From: CADEED01 sp043747835
GTDB lineage: Bacteria > Pseudomonadota > Gammaproteobacteria > Steroidobacterales > Steroidobacteraceae
Length of the DNA: 64,000 nt
Assembly (NCBI GenBank): GCA_043747835.1
Contig: JAYTOK010000020.1
Coordinates: 38,070 to 102,069, forward strand
Direction of reading: 5' to 3'
The position numbers were made by a program, and so were the translations under genes. Each line of letters opens with the position of its first letter. Position 1 is the first letter of the stretch. Below the pieces are notes generated by a model. It saw only the letters and a list, made by a program, of their open reading frames with translations, was not told the origin of the DNA and did not search any database. Below, piece after piece: positions 50,372-59,999 of the stretch.

Positions 50372-52030
50372 CTAGATCTTGGCGGCCGCGACCGCGCCGA
50401 ACGTGTGGCAGCGGGCGTCGTCGGCCGCGTCGGTCAGCTGGTTGCCGAACGACTTCTCACACACCTGCACGACGCGCGCTTTCAGCTTCGCGACGACGGC
50501 CGCACGCGCGGGCGTCGTGTTCCACTCGCGCAATGCGTCGTCGAACCGTTTGAGGCGCGAGAGCGTGCGACGGTGGATCCGGTTGGGCCCTTCGAGCTCT
50601 CCGATTACTGCGAGGCCGGCCTTCTCGATGGTCGCGGTGTCTTCGGGCAAGAGCCGCAGCAGGGAACTCAGCCAGTTGAAGCCCCACTGGAACCGCGACG
50701 CGGGACCCTTCGCTTTCTCATACGCCTCGGCATAGAGCTCGAGCGCGCGCTTGTTGTTGCCGAGATGCTCTTCCACATCTCCAAGGTCGCCGATGTAGTA
50801 GTGAGGCGTATTCGATGTCGACGCTTCGAGCACGAGCATATCGCGCGCCTTTTCCCACTCTTCGAGCGCGATGTAGATGTTGGTCGCGGAGTTCACGACG
50901 CCGGCGCGCACGTACGGATCCTTGTTTGCGTCGAGGAATTTCATCGCGTTCGCAAGCGCGACGCTGCGCACGTCGGTCGGAACCTTGCCGTCGCGTGCGT
51001 ACGCCTTCGCGACGCGGATCTTCATGACCTGCGGCGAGAGCTGATCCGCCGGCGCAAAGTTCGCGTTGGTCGCGGCCGCGTCGGCGATGCCCATCACGCG
51101 CTCGCGCAACGCCGGCGCGAGTTGCGGCACGGTCTGGCGCGCCGCGCGGTAGAACTCCGGACGCAGTCCGCGGATCGCGTCGACATTCGACAGCGCGACC
51201 TCTCTGTTGGCCAGCAATTCATGCACGCGCACGATCAGCACGGTCAACGCCTTGTCGGCTTTCCCGCCCTTCTCGATCGCTTCCTTCTGACGTGCCGTTG
51301 CCTGCGCGGCCGCGAGGATCGGCAGCCGCGCGCGCTCCTTCACGAGATCGGCGGGACAAAGGCGCGCGGCGTTTTCGAACGCCGGCTGCAACTGCGCGGG
51401 ATCGAAAATGCCTTCGTCTTCGAGGTCGAAGGCGTGGTAGCTGAGTCGCCGGCAATCGTTGGCGCCGAGCGGCGCTGCGCCCTTCGCGGCGAGCTCGACG
51501 ACTTCCCGGACCGGCCGCACATCGCCGAGCGCGTCGTCGAGCACCGTCGCATACAACGACAGATCCATGTTGCCCGCGACGCGCGTGATCTCCGATCGAT
51601 CCGGCTTCAGCACGACGACAGTCGGATAGCCCGTGACGCGAAACACATCGCCCCACTTCTGCGCATCGGGCAAATCGCCGTCGAGATACACGGCCACGAA
51701 CAACTTCGACTTCTCGATGAAGTCAGGCCGGCTGAACACCGAGGACTTGAGCTGCTTGCAGGGCGGACACCACTGCGCGCCCCAGTAGAGCAGGACCGGC
51801 TTGTTAGTCGCGGTGGCGGACTTGAACGCGGCGTCGACGTCGCCGTCGAACCAGGCGATGCCCGCCGCATCGGCATGCACGCTCGCAAGTTCGGACGTGG
51901 GCACCATCGCAGCGGCATCCGGAGCGGGCACCGGCGGCGATTCCTTTCCGCAGGCAATGAGTGCGCAGGTTGCAACGACACCAAGGAACGAGTTCAACGC
52001 GATCGAACGGCCACGCACGCTGAAAATCAT
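50372..52030 (-). CDS. Thioredoxin-domain lipoprotein with long helical C-terminal region
   Basis: 552 residues from the ATG at 52030 (GGAGACTCCCG upstream); the open frame runs on 190 codons but only as shadow of the PhoX gene. A lipobox occurs in CALIACGKES (Cys about 27), so it is membrane-anchored in the periplasm. The thioredoxin domain (about 55-165) has the redox pair in WGAQWCPPCKQLK and cis-Pro in RVTGYPTVVVL. The remaining 380 residues are helical and TPR-like (NNKRALELYAEAYEKAKG). Likely a periplasmic thiol-disulfide reductase or chaperone. Confidence 0.87.
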   Translation of the reverse strand: MIFSVRGRSIALNSFLGVVATCALIACGKESPPVPAPDAAAMVPTSELASVHADAAGIAWFDGDVDAAFKSATATNKPVLLYWGAQWCPPCKQLKSSVFSRPDFIEKSKLFVAVYLDGDLPDAQKWGDVFRVTGYPTVVVLKPDRSEITRVAGNMDLSLYATVLDDALGDVRPVREVVELAAKGAAPLGANDCRRLSYHAFDLEDEGIFDPAQLQPAFENAARLCPADLVKERARLPILAAAQATARQKEAIEKGGKADKALTVLIVRVHELLANREVALSNVDAIRGLRPEFYRAARQTVPQLAPALRERVMGIADAAATNANFAPADQLSPQVMKIRVAKAYARDGKVPTDVRSVALANAMKFLDANKDPYVRAGVVNSATNIYIALEEWEKARDMLVLEASTSNTPHYYIGDLGDVEEHLGNNKRALELYAEAYEKAKGPASRFQWGFNWLSSLLRLLPEDTATIEKAGLAVIGELEGPNRIHRRTLSRLKRFDDALREWNTTPARAAVVAKLKARVVQVCEKSFGNQLTDAADDARCHTFGAVAAAKI

Positions 52031-52072
52031 CGGGAGTCTCCGCGCTAGGCGATGTAATAACGGCACGTTAGC

Positions 52073-54079
52073 ATGCGACTCATGAGCCATCGACCCGAAT
52101 TCGCCGCGATCCTCGAGGCCCGACTTTCGCGCCGAACCTTGATCGCGGGCGCGGCGGGCGCGGGTCTCGCGGCGTGCGCGCGGATTCCGACACGCGCCGA
52201 TGCGCCGCCCCGACAGAGTGCGTTCCGCAGCATCACGCCGCGCAACACCGACGAGTTCGTCGTTGCCGACGGCTATCGCTCGAAGGTTGTCGCGCGCTGG
52301 GGTGACAGTCTCGTAACCGGCACGCCCGATTTCGATACGCGCGCGATGTCGAACACCGAGTGGCTCACCGCGGCCGCGGCCGACGCCCAACTTCGGCAGT
52401 TCGGCTCGAACGCGGATGCCGTGCAGTATTTCCCGATTCACTCCGGCCGCGCCGCGCGCGGCCTCGTCTGCGTGAACAACGAATACTTCAACGCCGAGCT
52501 CGTGTTCGCCGGACATGGCGGCGCTGGCATGAAGTACGACCCGCGCAAGGCGTGGATGGAAAAACATCCGCACGCCGTGAAGTTCATGCAAGCCGCGCAC
52601 GGCGTCTCCGTCATGGAACTACACCGCGACGCCGGCGGCTGGTCGCGCGTCGCCTCGCAGCACAGTCGCCGCATCACCGCCAACACGCCGATGGAGATCA
52701 TGGGTCCGGCGCGCGCGCACCCGCTACTGCGCACGAACGCGGATCCAACCGGCACGCGCGTGTTCGGCACCTTCGCGAACTGCTCGGCCGGCAAGACGCC
52801 CTGGGGCACGTACCTCACCTCCGAGGAAAACGTCGACGACTATTTCGCGAACGGCAGGACGCATCGCGAGACCCACGCCAGCAAGGCGTGGATAGACGCC
52901 GATCGCCGCTTCCCGCTGCGCGAGCGCAGCTTCTACGGCTGGGACGAACAGGATCCGCGCTTCGACGCGGCGCGCGAGCCGAACGAGTTCTTCCGCTTCG
53001 GCTGGATGGTGGAGATCGATCCGCACGATCCGACATCGACACCGCGCAAGCGCACGACGCTCGGACGAATCCAGCACGAAGGCGCGAACACGATCGTGGG
53101 CAAGAGCGGCCACGTCGCCGCGTACATGGGCGACGACGAGAAGTTCGAGTACGTCTACAAGTTCGTCACGCGCGATCCATTCGACGCCAAGCATCCGGCC
53201 GCGAATCGCGACCTGCTCGATCACGGCACGCTCTACGCGGCGCGCTTCGATGCCGACGGCACCGGCGAATGGCTGCCGCTGGTGCACGACGAGAAAGGCC
53301 CGCTCAACACAGGCGCGGGCTTCGCCAACCAGGGCGACGTTCTCGTCAAGACGCGCGCGTCCGCCGACCTGCTGGGCGCGACGACGATGGATCGCCCCGA
53401 GGACGTGGAGCCGAGCCCGATCACGGGCCGCATCTACGTCGCGTGCACGAAATCGGAGGATCGCGGCGTCACCGACAAGCGCGAGTGGTTCGGCCGCGAA
53501 ACCGCGGTCGGCGTGAACGCAGCGAATCCGCGCGCCGACAATCGCTCCGGCCACATCATCGAGATCGCGGAGGACGGCGATGACGTGCGCGCGACGCGCT
53601 TCACCTGGAATGTGTTCCTGCTCGCCGGCAAGCCGTCGGAAGGCCGATACATCGTCGACTCGCGCGATCTCGCCGCCGGCGGTCCCGGCGCGAAGGACAC
53701 CTACTTCGGCGGCTACGCCAACGCGGCGGACCAGACCGAGATCCATTGCCCAGACAACCTCGCCATCGACCCGCAGGGCCGGCTCTGGATCGTCACCGAC
53801 GGCGACAACAACATCGGACGTCCTAACAATGGCTGCTTCGTCATGGAGACGGACGGCGCGCGCCGCGGCCTCGTCAAGCAACTCGCGAGCGGCCCCAACG
53901 GCTGCGAGATCGCCGGCTGCGAGTTCACGCCCGATGGGCGCACGCTGTTTCTCTCGGTCCAGCATCCGGGCGAAGGCGGCTCGCTGGCGAAGCCGACCAG
54001 CCACTGGCCCGACGGCAATGGGCTGCCCGCGCGCGCCGCGGTGCTCGCCATCGAGCGCGAGGATGGCGAACCGGTCTGA
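52073..54079 (+). CDS. PhoX-family (DUF839) Tat-exported phosphatase
   Basis: 668 residues; the ATG at 52082 is an alternative start. Twin-arginine signal in LSRRTLIAGAAGAGLAACAR. PhoX segments include NNEYFNAELVFAGHGGAGM, NCSAGKTPWGTYLTSEENVD, HEGANTIVGKSGHVAAYMGD, MDRPEDVEPSPITGRIYVAC and DNLAIDPQGRLWIVTDGDNN. PhoX enzymes are calcium/iron-dependent alkaline phosphatases that release phosphate from organic esters in the periplasm. It is divergent from the thioredoxin lipoprotein, with 42 bp between starts. No Pho box was identified. Confidence 0.92.
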   Translation: MRLMSHRPEFAAILEARLSRRTLIAGAAGAGLAACARIPTRADAPPRQSAFRSITPRNTDEFVVADGYRSKVVARWGDSLVTGTPDFDTRAMSNTEWLTAAAADAQLRQFGSNADAVQYFPIHSGRAARGLVCVNNEYFNAELVFAGHGGAGMKYDPRKAWMEKHPHAVKFMQAAHGVSVMELHRDAGGWSRVASQHSRRITANTPMEIMGPARAHPLLRTNADPTGTRVFGTFANCSAGKTPWGTYLTSEENVDDYFANGRTHRETHASKAWIDADRRFPLRERSFYGWDEQDPRFDAAREPNEFFRFGWMVEIDPHDPTSTPRKRTTLGRIQHEGANTIVGKSGHVAAYMGDDEKFEYVYKFVTRDPFDAKHPAANRDLLDHGTLYAARFDADGTGEWLPLVHDEKGPLNTGAGFANQGDVLVKTRASADLLGATTMDRPEDVEPSPITGRIYVACTKSEDRGVTDKREWFGRETAVGVNAANPRADNRSGHIIEIAEDGDDVRATRFTWNVFLLAGKPSEGRYIVDSRDLAAGGPGAKDTYFGGYANAADQTEIHCPDNLAIDPQGRLWIVTDGDNNIGRPNNGCFVMETDGARRGLVKQLASGPNGCEIAGCEFTPDGRTLFLSVQHPGEGGSLAKPTSHWPDGNGLPARAAVLAIEREDGEPV

Positions 54080-54135
54080 CAGAACGTGACGGGCGTTCAG
54101 GTGGCATTCAATCCGTCTGTCCTAGAGTTCGATCC

Positions 54136-54681
54136 ATGAACAGGTCTCTCGTCATCGCCTCGACGTTGCTGATGCTCGCGACGCTTTCCGGCTGCGCGAG
54201 CATCTCCAAAAGCGAATGTCTGTCCGCGAACTGGGAAGACGTCGGCGTGCGCGACGGCGCGAATGGCCGCGGCGAGGAATACCTGATCCAGCACTCGAAG
54301 GCCTGTGCCGAAGTGAACGTGACGCCCGATCGCGAGAGCTGGCTCAAGGGCCGCGATCGCGGTCTCGAGCGATTCTGCGTTCCGCAACGCGCGTACCAGG
54401 TCGGCGAGTACGGCGGCAACTTCGACATCGGCATCTGCCGCGGATTCGACGAAGATCGGCTGGCACACGCGTTCGAGCGTGGGCGCGACGTGCACCGGAT
54501 CGCGGAAGACATCAACTCGCTGAACAACGAGATCCAGTCGCTGCGAAACCAGCTCGAGCGGAAGGACCTGGAACAGAAAGAGCGCGAGCGCCTCATCTAC
54601 CGGCTCGGCCAGGTCGAGTATCAGCGCAACGACGCGCAGCGCGCGTACGACGATGCGCGCTTCCGGGCGCGCAGCCTCTAG
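54136..54681 (+). CDS. DUF2799 lipoprotein
   Basis: 181 residues. Lipoprotein signal MNRSLVIASTLLMLATLSGC with the lipobox LSGC (Cys 20). The DUF2799 body contains CLSANWEDVGVRDG, HSKACAEVNVTPDRESWLKG and IGICRGFDEDRLAHAF with four conserved-type cysteines; a coiled-coil C-terminus (INSLNNEIQSLRNQLERKDL) follows. Function unknown; outer-membrane or periplasmic location is expected. The stop overlaps the convergent TMEM175-like gene by 4 bp. Confidence 0.9.
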   Translation: MNRSLVIASTLLMLATLSGCASISKSECLSANWEDVGVRDGANGRGEEYLIQHSKACAEVNVTPDRESWLKGRDRGLERFCVPQRAYQVGEYGGNFDIGICRGFDEDRLAHAFERGRDVHRIAEDINSLNNEIQSLRNQLERKDLEQKERERLIYRLGQVEYQRNDAQRAYDDARFRARSL

Positions 54682-55469
54682 CTACGTACCTTCGACGCCG
54701 CGTCTATCTGGCGGCCGAACCACCAGCCATTCACCCCCTGCAGCGGACCCAGCAGGAAGTAGACGAAGCCCGGCGCGCTGTTGCTGGACGTGGCCGCGGC
54801 CAGCACGACCGAGAGCATGCACACGATCACGTAGATCAGGTTTTCGTTGAGGGCCGCACGCGTGTGCAGCCGCTCCGCCGGATCGAGATCCAATGCATCG
54901 CGCCTGGCCCAGGCGTGCGCGTAGAGCGCGGCATACAACCCCCACGTGCCGGCGAATCCCGCGCCGTAGATGAAGTACAGCGAGTCCACCTGCCAGGAAG
55001 CCTCGAGCGTCGGCGGGTTCGCCATCGCGATGTCGAACATATTGACCGTCACGAACGTGAACAGGAACTTCAGTGGATAGACGAAGAACAGCACCAGCAC
55101 GAGGATCGCCATCGTGATCACGCGGGTGAACACGTCTTCGAGCCCGTAGCGCCGGTGGTAGCGGTAGTGGGCGTTCCAGAACACCATGAGCAGCACGAAG
55201 CAGATGACGAACGCGGGGAAGCCGCGGACGACGTCCATGAGACCCGCGTAGGTCTTCGGCACCTCCAGCGCCACGACCAGCAGCGTCACGGCGAAGCCGA
55301 ACACGGCATCCGCGAGACCCTCGACGCGCGACACCTCGTTGCCGCGCCAGCGGAATGTCTGTTCGCGCCGGGGCGGCGCCGGCAGGCGATCTCGCAACCG
55401 GGTCTGGGAGCGGGTTGAGCTCATCGTCGACTCCCTGGCTTTCTTGTTGGCAGGAGCGCGACGCATCAT
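54678..55469 (-). CDS. TMEM175/DUF1211-family predicted potassium channel
   Basis: 263 residues; a start at 55424 (MSSTRSQ) is an alternative. Six hydrophobic segments. The hallmark is SRVEGLADAVFGFAVTLLV, corresponding to the RxxxFSDxxxAxxxT-type motif of bacterial TMEM175 channels, which assemble as tetramers and conduct potassium. The family match is good, but ion selectivity cannot be read from this sequence alone. A basic N-terminal extension of about 45 residues is present. Confidence 0.85.
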   Translation of the reverse strand: MMRRAPANKKARESTMSSTRSQTRLRDRLPAPPRREQTFRWRGNEVSRVEGLADAVFGFAVTLLVVALEVPKTYAGLMDVVRGFPAFVICFVLLMVFWNAHYRYHRRYGLEDVFTRVITMAILVLVLFFVYPLKFLFTFVTVNMFDIAMANPPTLEASWQVDSLYFIYGAGFAGTWGLYAALYAHAWARRDALDLDPAERLHTRAALNENLIYVIVCMLSVVLAAATSSNSAPGFVYFLLGPLQGVNGWWFGRQIDAASKVRS

Positions 55470-55481
55470 ACCCCCGGCGGT

Positions 55482-58022
55482 TCAGGTTCCGCGAGGCTTC
55501 GCGCGGCGCGTCGGCTCCGCCTCGAGCGGATTCTCCGGCCAGTAATGCCGGGGATAGCGCCCGCGCATGTCTTTCCGCACTTCGACGTACGCATTCTTCC
55601 AGAAGCTCGCCAGGTCGCGCGTGATCTGCAGCGGCTTCTGGCCCGGCGACAGTAGTTTGAAGGTCACGGGAACCGCGCCGCCGCCGATGCGCGGCGTGGC
55701 CGCGAGTCCGAAAACTTCCTGCATGCGCATCGATGCGATCGGCGCGTTGTCGTCCCGATAGTCGATACGGGTCCGCGAACCGGTAGGCAGGCCGACGTGC
55801 GTGGGCGCAAGTTCGTCGAGCCTGCGTTGCAGGTCGTACGACAGCCGCGCGCGCAGCGCCTCCAGCAGCTTCACTCGCGTGAGCTGCGAGCGGCGCGTCG
55901 CGCCTTCGAGGAAGGGTTCGAGCCAGCCGAGATCGGCGACGAGCGCTTCCTTCGAGTACGCCGGAAAGTCCGCGAGGCGTCCGAGGCCCGAGACGAACGC
56001 CGCGCGCGCGAGGTAATCCTCCGCTTCGTCGTCCCACGGCAGCGACGCGATGCCCATCCGGCGCACGCCATCGAGCATCGCCGCGGCGCTCGCCGCACGC
56101 GGCACGTCGTTGAGCGGCTTCTCCTCGATGACCAGTTCGTCGAGCCGGACGACCCGCCGCGCGATCACGGCCTCCGACTTCTCATCCCACGCGAGCTCGT
56201 CGCCGCGCACGATCGCGTCCGCAAATCCTTCGAGCAGATCGTCCTTGTCGAGCGGCGCCGCGAGACGGATCCGCGCCTCGCGTTCGCGATCGTCGAGATC
56301 CACCGCGACGATGAACTCCTGACGCGCGATCGATTCCGCGGATTCGAACAGCGCGCCACGCCCGTTCGCGAGTTGGTAGCGCGCGTCCGCGCCGGCGCGC
56401 CGCCGTGCGATGCGATCCGGATAGGCGTGCGCGAGCAGGATCCCCGCGAGATCGGTGTCCGCGCGCTCGCCCTCGCTGCCTCCCGACAATTGCAGGAACG
56501 AGCGCTGCGCACGCCGCACGCGATCGAGCACACCGCGGTCGATGGTTCCACGATGCAAGGCCTCGAGCCGCGAGCGCACATCGCTGTCGCGCTCGCGTCC
56601 GCCGCCGGTCTTGAGCACATCGCGATCGGACAGCAGCGCGGCGAGCTCCGCCGCGAGCGGCGCGGCGCCGAGGATGCGCGACTTCAGCATCATGTGCGCC
56701 AGACGCGGATGCGCGGCGAAGCTCTGCATCGCGCGGCCGTGCGCGGTGACGCGGCCCGACGAATCCAGCGCGCCGAGCCGGCGCAGCAGATCGCGCGCGC
56801 TCGCGAGCGTTGCCGCGGGCGGCGCATCGAGCCAGCGCAGGCTCTCCGCATCAGTGCCCCAGACAGCTAGATCCAGCGCGAGCGGCGCGAGATCCGCGAC
56901 GCAGATCTCCGGCGGCGCGTACGCCGCGAGACCGCGTTCGGCGCCGGCGCTCCACAGGCGATAGCACACGCCGGGCGCGGTGCGTCCCGCGCGGCCCGCG
57001 CGCTGCTCGGCCGAGGCGCGCGAGATGCGCTGCACTTCCAGTCGATTCATGCCCGTCGACGGATCGAACAGGCTGCGCCGCTCGAGTCCGGCGTCGACGA
57101 CGATGCGCACGCCGTCGATCGTGAGACTGGTCTCCGCTATGTTGGTGGCGAGCACGATCTTGCGGCGGCCCGCGCGGGCGGGCGCGATGGCCGCGTCCTG
57201 ATCGCCCGGCGCGAGTTCTCCATAGAGCGGCAGCACGTCGACGCCCGTGCCCACGTCGCTCAGCATCCCCTGGACGCGGCGGATTTCGCCGGCGCCGGGC
57301 AGGAACACGAGCATGTCGCCCTCCGCCTCGCTCAGCGCGCGTTTGATCACGCGCAATGTCGCGAGCTCGGGCGACGCTTCGCCCGCGGCGCGCTGATTGA
57401 AACCCGGCAGCGGCGGCAGTCCGGTGCCCGCGTGCACTATCTCGACGGGAAACACGCGGCCGCGTGCGGTTATGACCGGGACCTTGGCTGACATGTTGTC
57501 CGACCCGTCGCCTAACAACGTTGCCACCGCCGCGCCGTCGAGCGTCGCCGACATCACCACGAGGCGCAACTCATGCGAAAGGTTGGCGCGAGCGTCGAGC
57601 GCGAACGCGAGGCCCGTGTCCGCGTGCAGACGGCGCTCGTGGAACTCGTCGAACAACACGGCGGACACGCCGTCGAGCGCCGGATCGCCCTGCAACATGC
57701 GCGTGAACACGCCTTCGGTGACGACCTCGATGCGAGTTCGCTTGCTCACGCGCGTTTCGAGGCGCATGCGATAGCCGACGGTCTCGCCGACCGGCTCGCC
57801 CAGCGTCGTCGCCATGCGCTGCGCCACGGCACGCGTCGCGAGCCGTCGCGGCTCCAGCATCAGGATTTTTCCGCCGCGCAACCACGGCTCGCCGAGCAAT
57901 GCAATCGGCACAACGGTGCTCTTGCCCGCGCCAGGCGGCGCTTCGACGACGGCACTGCGGTCGTGCAGCAGAGCGCTGCGCAGCGTGGGCAGAATTTCGT
58001 CGATGGGCAGGCCGGACTTCAC
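55482..58022 (-). CDS. hrpB: ATP-dependent helicase HrpB
   Basis: An 846-residue DExH-box helicase. Motif I APPGAGKSTVVPIALL (about 38-53), motif II LFDEFHERRLHADT, SAT in VVMSATLDG, LVFLPGAGEIRRV, motif V LATNIAETSLTIDGV and motif VI QRAGRAGRTAPGVCYRLW are all intact. The C-terminal HrpB domain includes PTHVGLPTGSRTRIDYRD and RITRDLASFWKNAYVEVRKD-type sequence with YPRHYWPENP. RNA substrate and exact role remain uncertain in the family. It is divergent from the YpfJ-like gene, with starts 44 bp apart. Confidence 0.95.
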   Translation of the reverse strand: MKSGLPIDEILPTLRSALLHDRSAVVEAPPGAGKSTVVPIALLGEPWLRGGKILMLEPRRLATRAVAQRMATTLGEPVGETVGYRMRLETRVSKRTRIEVVTEGVFTRMLQGDPALDGVSAVLFDEFHERRLHADTGLAFALDARANLSHELRLVVMSATLDGAAVATLLGDGSDNMSAKVPVITARGRVFPVEIVHAGTGLPPLPGFNQRAAGEASPELATLRVIKRALSEAEGDMLVFLPGAGEIRRVQGMLSDVGTGVDVLPLYGELAPGDQDAAIAPARAGRRKIVLATNIAETSLTIDGVRIVVDAGLERRSLFDPSTGMNRLEVQRISRASAEQRAGRAGRTAPGVCYRLWSAGAERGLAAYAPPEICVADLAPLALDLAVWGTDAESLRWLDAPPAATLASARDLLRRLGALDSSGRVTAHGRAMQSFAAHPRLAHMMLKSRILGAAPLAAELAALLSDRDVLKTGGGRERDSDVRSRLEALHRGTIDRGVLDRVRRAQRSFLQLSGGSEGERADTDLAGILLAHAYPDRIARRRAGADARYQLANGRGALFESAESIARQEFIVAVDLDDREREARIRLAAPLDKDDLLEGFADAIVRGDELAWDEKSEAVIARRVVRLDELVIEEKPLNDVPRAASAAAMLDGVRRMGIASLPWDDEAEDYLARAAFVSGLGRLADFPAYSKEALVADLGWLEPFLEGATRRSQLTRVKLLEALRARLSYDLQRRLDELAPTHVGLPTGSRTRIDYRDDNAPIASMRMQEVFGLAATPRIGGGAVPVTFKLLSPGQKPLQITRDLASFWKNAYVEVRKDMRGRYPRHYWPENPLEAEPTRRAKPRGT

Positions 58023-58066
58023 GAGGCGCGCATATTAACTCGGGGCCCTCTGCTAACATCCGGGCC

Positions 58067-58930
58067 ATGCGTTGGCGCCAAAGTCGTGAGAGTCAGAACG
58101 TCCAGGATTACCGCGGTCGCAGCACCGGTGGTGGTGGTGGTGGCGGTGGGGGCCGCGGCGGACTCAAGCTGGGCCTCGGCGGCATCGTCATCGCGGTCAT
58201 CGCGTATTTCGTCGGCGGCCCCGAGCTCGTGATGAGCCTGCTGAGCGGCGCCGGCTCGCCCACGCAAACCGAAGCGCCCGTCGCGGCCGGCTCGCCGCAA
58301 GATGACGGCGGCCAGTTCGTGTCGCGCGTGCTCGGCGATACCGAAGACACGTGGTCCGCGATCTTCCAGCAGGCCGGCCGGCAATATCCGCAGCCCAATC
58401 TCGTGTTGTTCGAACAGGGCATCAACACCGGCTGCGGCGGCGCGACCTCGGCCGCGGGCCCGTTCTACTGCCCCGCCGACAACAAGGTGTACATCGACCT
58501 CGCCTTCTTCCGTCAGCTCGAAACCGATTTCGCGGCACAGGGCGATTTCGCGAAGGCGTACGTGATCGCGCACGAAGTCGGCCACCACGTGCAGACCGTG
58601 ACGGGCATTTCCGAAAAAGTGCGTGGCGCGCAGGGTCGCGCGTCCGAAGCCGAACAGAATGCTCTGCAAGTTCGCATGGAACTTCAAGCGGATTGCTATG
58701 CCGGCATCTGGGCACATCACGCGGACCGTTCGCGACAGCTCGTCGAGGCCGGCGACATCGACGAAGCGCTCGGCGCGGCGAACGCCGTCGGTGACGACAC
58801 GATCCAGCGCCGCGTTCAGGGCAACGTCAATCAGGAAACTTTCACGCACGGCTCCGGCGCGCAACGCCAGGAGTGGTTCAAGCGCGGCTTTGCGTCGGGC
58901 CGCGTCGACGACTGCGACACCTTCAAGTAG
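58067..58930 (+). CDS. ypfJ: YpfJ-like neutral zinc metallopeptidase
   Basis: 287 residues from the ATG at 58067; an open frame upstream overlaps hrpB as shadow. N-terminal VQDYRGRSTGGGGGGGGG is followed by one transmembrane helix (LGGIVIAVIAYFVGG, about 35-50), then a periplasmic domain with the zinc site VIAHEVGHHVQTVTGI. DNKVYIDLAFFRQLETDFAA and MELQADCYAGIWAHH are family hallmarks. Substrate unknown. The poly-Gly run may be prone to length change. Confidence 0.92.
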   Translation: MRWRQSRESQNVQDYRGRSTGGGGGGGGGRGGLKLGLGGIVIAVIAYFVGGPELVMSLLSGAGSPTQTEAPVAAGSPQDDGGQFVSRVLGDTEDTWSAIFQQAGRQYPQPNLVLFEQGINTGCGGATSAAGPFYCPADNKVYIDLAFFRQLETDFAAQGDFAKAYVIAHEVGHHVQTVTGISEKVRGAQGRASEAEQNALQVRMELQADCYAGIWAHHADRSRQLVEAGDIDEALGAANAVGDDTIQRRVQGNVNQETFTHGSGAQRQEWFKRGFASGRVDDCDTFK

Positions 58931-58939
58931 GGCCCACTC

Positions 58940-59404
58940 ATGTCATCGACTCGCGAGCCCGTCGCGACGGGCGGTTGTCAGTGCGGCGCGGTGCGGTACG
59001 CCTTCTACGCACCGCTCGAGAAAAGCCATGTGTGTCATTGCCGGATGTGCCGGCGCGCCACGGGTGGAGTGTTCGCCGCGCTCGCGGGCGGCAGTCCTGA
59101 AAATTTTGCGTGGACTCGCGGCAAGGCCGCGTTCTTCGCGAGCTCGAATCTCGCGCAGCGCGGTTTTTGCAACGCATGCGGTACACCGTTGTCATTTCAA
59201 TATGAATACGCCGGCGCGCGCCTCTTCGTGACCCTGGGCTCGCTCGATCACCCCGAGAATGCACCGATCGTGATGCAGTACGGCGTCGAGAGCCGCTTGC
59301 CCTGGGTAAAGTTCTGCGACGACGTGCCGGTCGAGCGAACCGGCGAAGCGCCTGACGCGCAAGACTACCTCGCAAGGATGCGACCCAATACACGCGAGAG
59401 TTGA
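58940..59404 (+). CDS. GFA-family (glutathione-dependent formaldehyde-activating-like) zinc protein
   Basis: 154 residues with the family's cysteine pattern: GGCQCGAVRY, VCHCRMCRRATGG and CNACGTPLSFQY, together binding zinc. The family includes enzymes and binding proteins; the formaldehyde role is not general. It is 9 bp after the ypfJ-like gene and 5 bp before the ATG of GrpB, so the three probably form an operon. Confidence 0.92.
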   Translation: MSSTREPVATGGCQCGAVRYAFYAPLEKSHVCHCRMCRRATGGVFAALAGGSPENFAWTRGKAAFFASSNLAQRGFCNACGTPLSFQYEYAGARLFVTLGSLDHPENAPIVMQYGVESRLPWVKFCDDVPVERTGEAPDAQDYLARMRPNTRES

Positions 59405-59409
59405 TCCGG

Positions 59410-59943
59410 ATGAACCCGCTCGACGAGCCCGTGACGCTCGTTCCTTACGATCCGAAGTGGCCTGCGATCTACGACCAGGAGCGCTTTCGCATCGCGCTCG
59501 CGTTCGGCGTATTCCCCAGCTCGGGGCTGCTCCAGCACATCGGCAGCACCGCGGTGCCGGGCATGATCTCGAAGCCCGTCGTCGATCTCATGCTCGGCGT
59601 GCGCGAATGGCCGCCGCCGAACAAGCTGCTGCGCGGTGTGTGTGGTCTCGGCTACGAGAACCTGGGTGAAGCGGGGGTGCCCGAGCGCGTGTATCTGCGT
59701 TGCCGCAGCGGCCAGCATTTCAATGCGCACGTGGTTGCACGCGGCGGCGCGCACTGGACGAACAACATCGCGTTGCGCGAGCTTTTGCTCCACGACGCCG
59801 CGGCGCGCGAGAAGTATTCCGCGGCGAAGATCGCCGCGATCACGAAGAGCGGTGGCCGGCTGGTCGCGTATTCCGAGGCGAAGCAGGAAATCCTGGCGGA
59901 GCTGATCGCCAGGGCGCGAACGCTACCTGTAAAGGAAGCTTGA
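59410..59943 (+). CDS. GrpB-family UPF0157 protein, nucleotidyltransferase-like
   Basis: 177 residues from the ATG at 59410; a TTG three codons earlier overlaps the GFA stop. Family motifs are VTLVPYDPKWPAIYDQERFR, LLQHIGSTAVPGMISKPVVD (GSTAVPG as in nucleotidyltransferase folds) and HFNAHVVARGGAHWTNNIAL. Function is unproven, sometimes fused to dephospho-CoA kinase in other bacteria. Its 3' end carries one of the two TGTAAAG operators of the next operon. Confidence 0.9.
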   Translation: MNPLDEPVTLVPYDPKWPAIYDQERFRIALAFGVFPSSGLLQHIGSTAVPGMISKPVVDLMLGVREWPPPNKLLRGVCGLGYENLGEAGVPERVYLRCRSGQHFNAHVVARGGAHWTNNIALRELLLHDAAAREKYSAAKIAAITKSGGRLVAYSEAKQEILAELIARARTLPVKEA

Positions 59944-59945
59944 CA
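59928..59945. promoter_or_regulatory. Upstream TGTAAAG-N4-CTTGACA operator
   Basis: An 18-bp inverted repeat with one mismatch relative to the perfect site 40 bp downstream. It overlaps the grpB-family stop codon. Confidence 0.65.
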
Positions 59946-59967
59946 GGCGGTTCGCGCCGCTCTAGGC

Positions 59968-59985
59968 TGTAAAGCATACTTTACA
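59968..59985. promoter_or_regulatory. Perfect TGTAAAG-CATA-CTTTACA operator
   Basis: A fully symmetric 18-bp site just before the membrane-protein gene that is co-transcribed with an XRE regulator. With the site at 59928 it forms a pair spaced exactly 40 bp centre to centre, about four helical turns, which favours cooperative binding. Confidence 0.8.
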
Positions 59986-59999
59986 AACAGGAGATGGCG

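Noticed and set aside
52031..52600. 190-codon upstream extension of the thioredoxin lipoprotein frame
   Set aside because: It runs antisense to the PhoX gene; the lipoprotein signal and ribosome site place the start at 52030.
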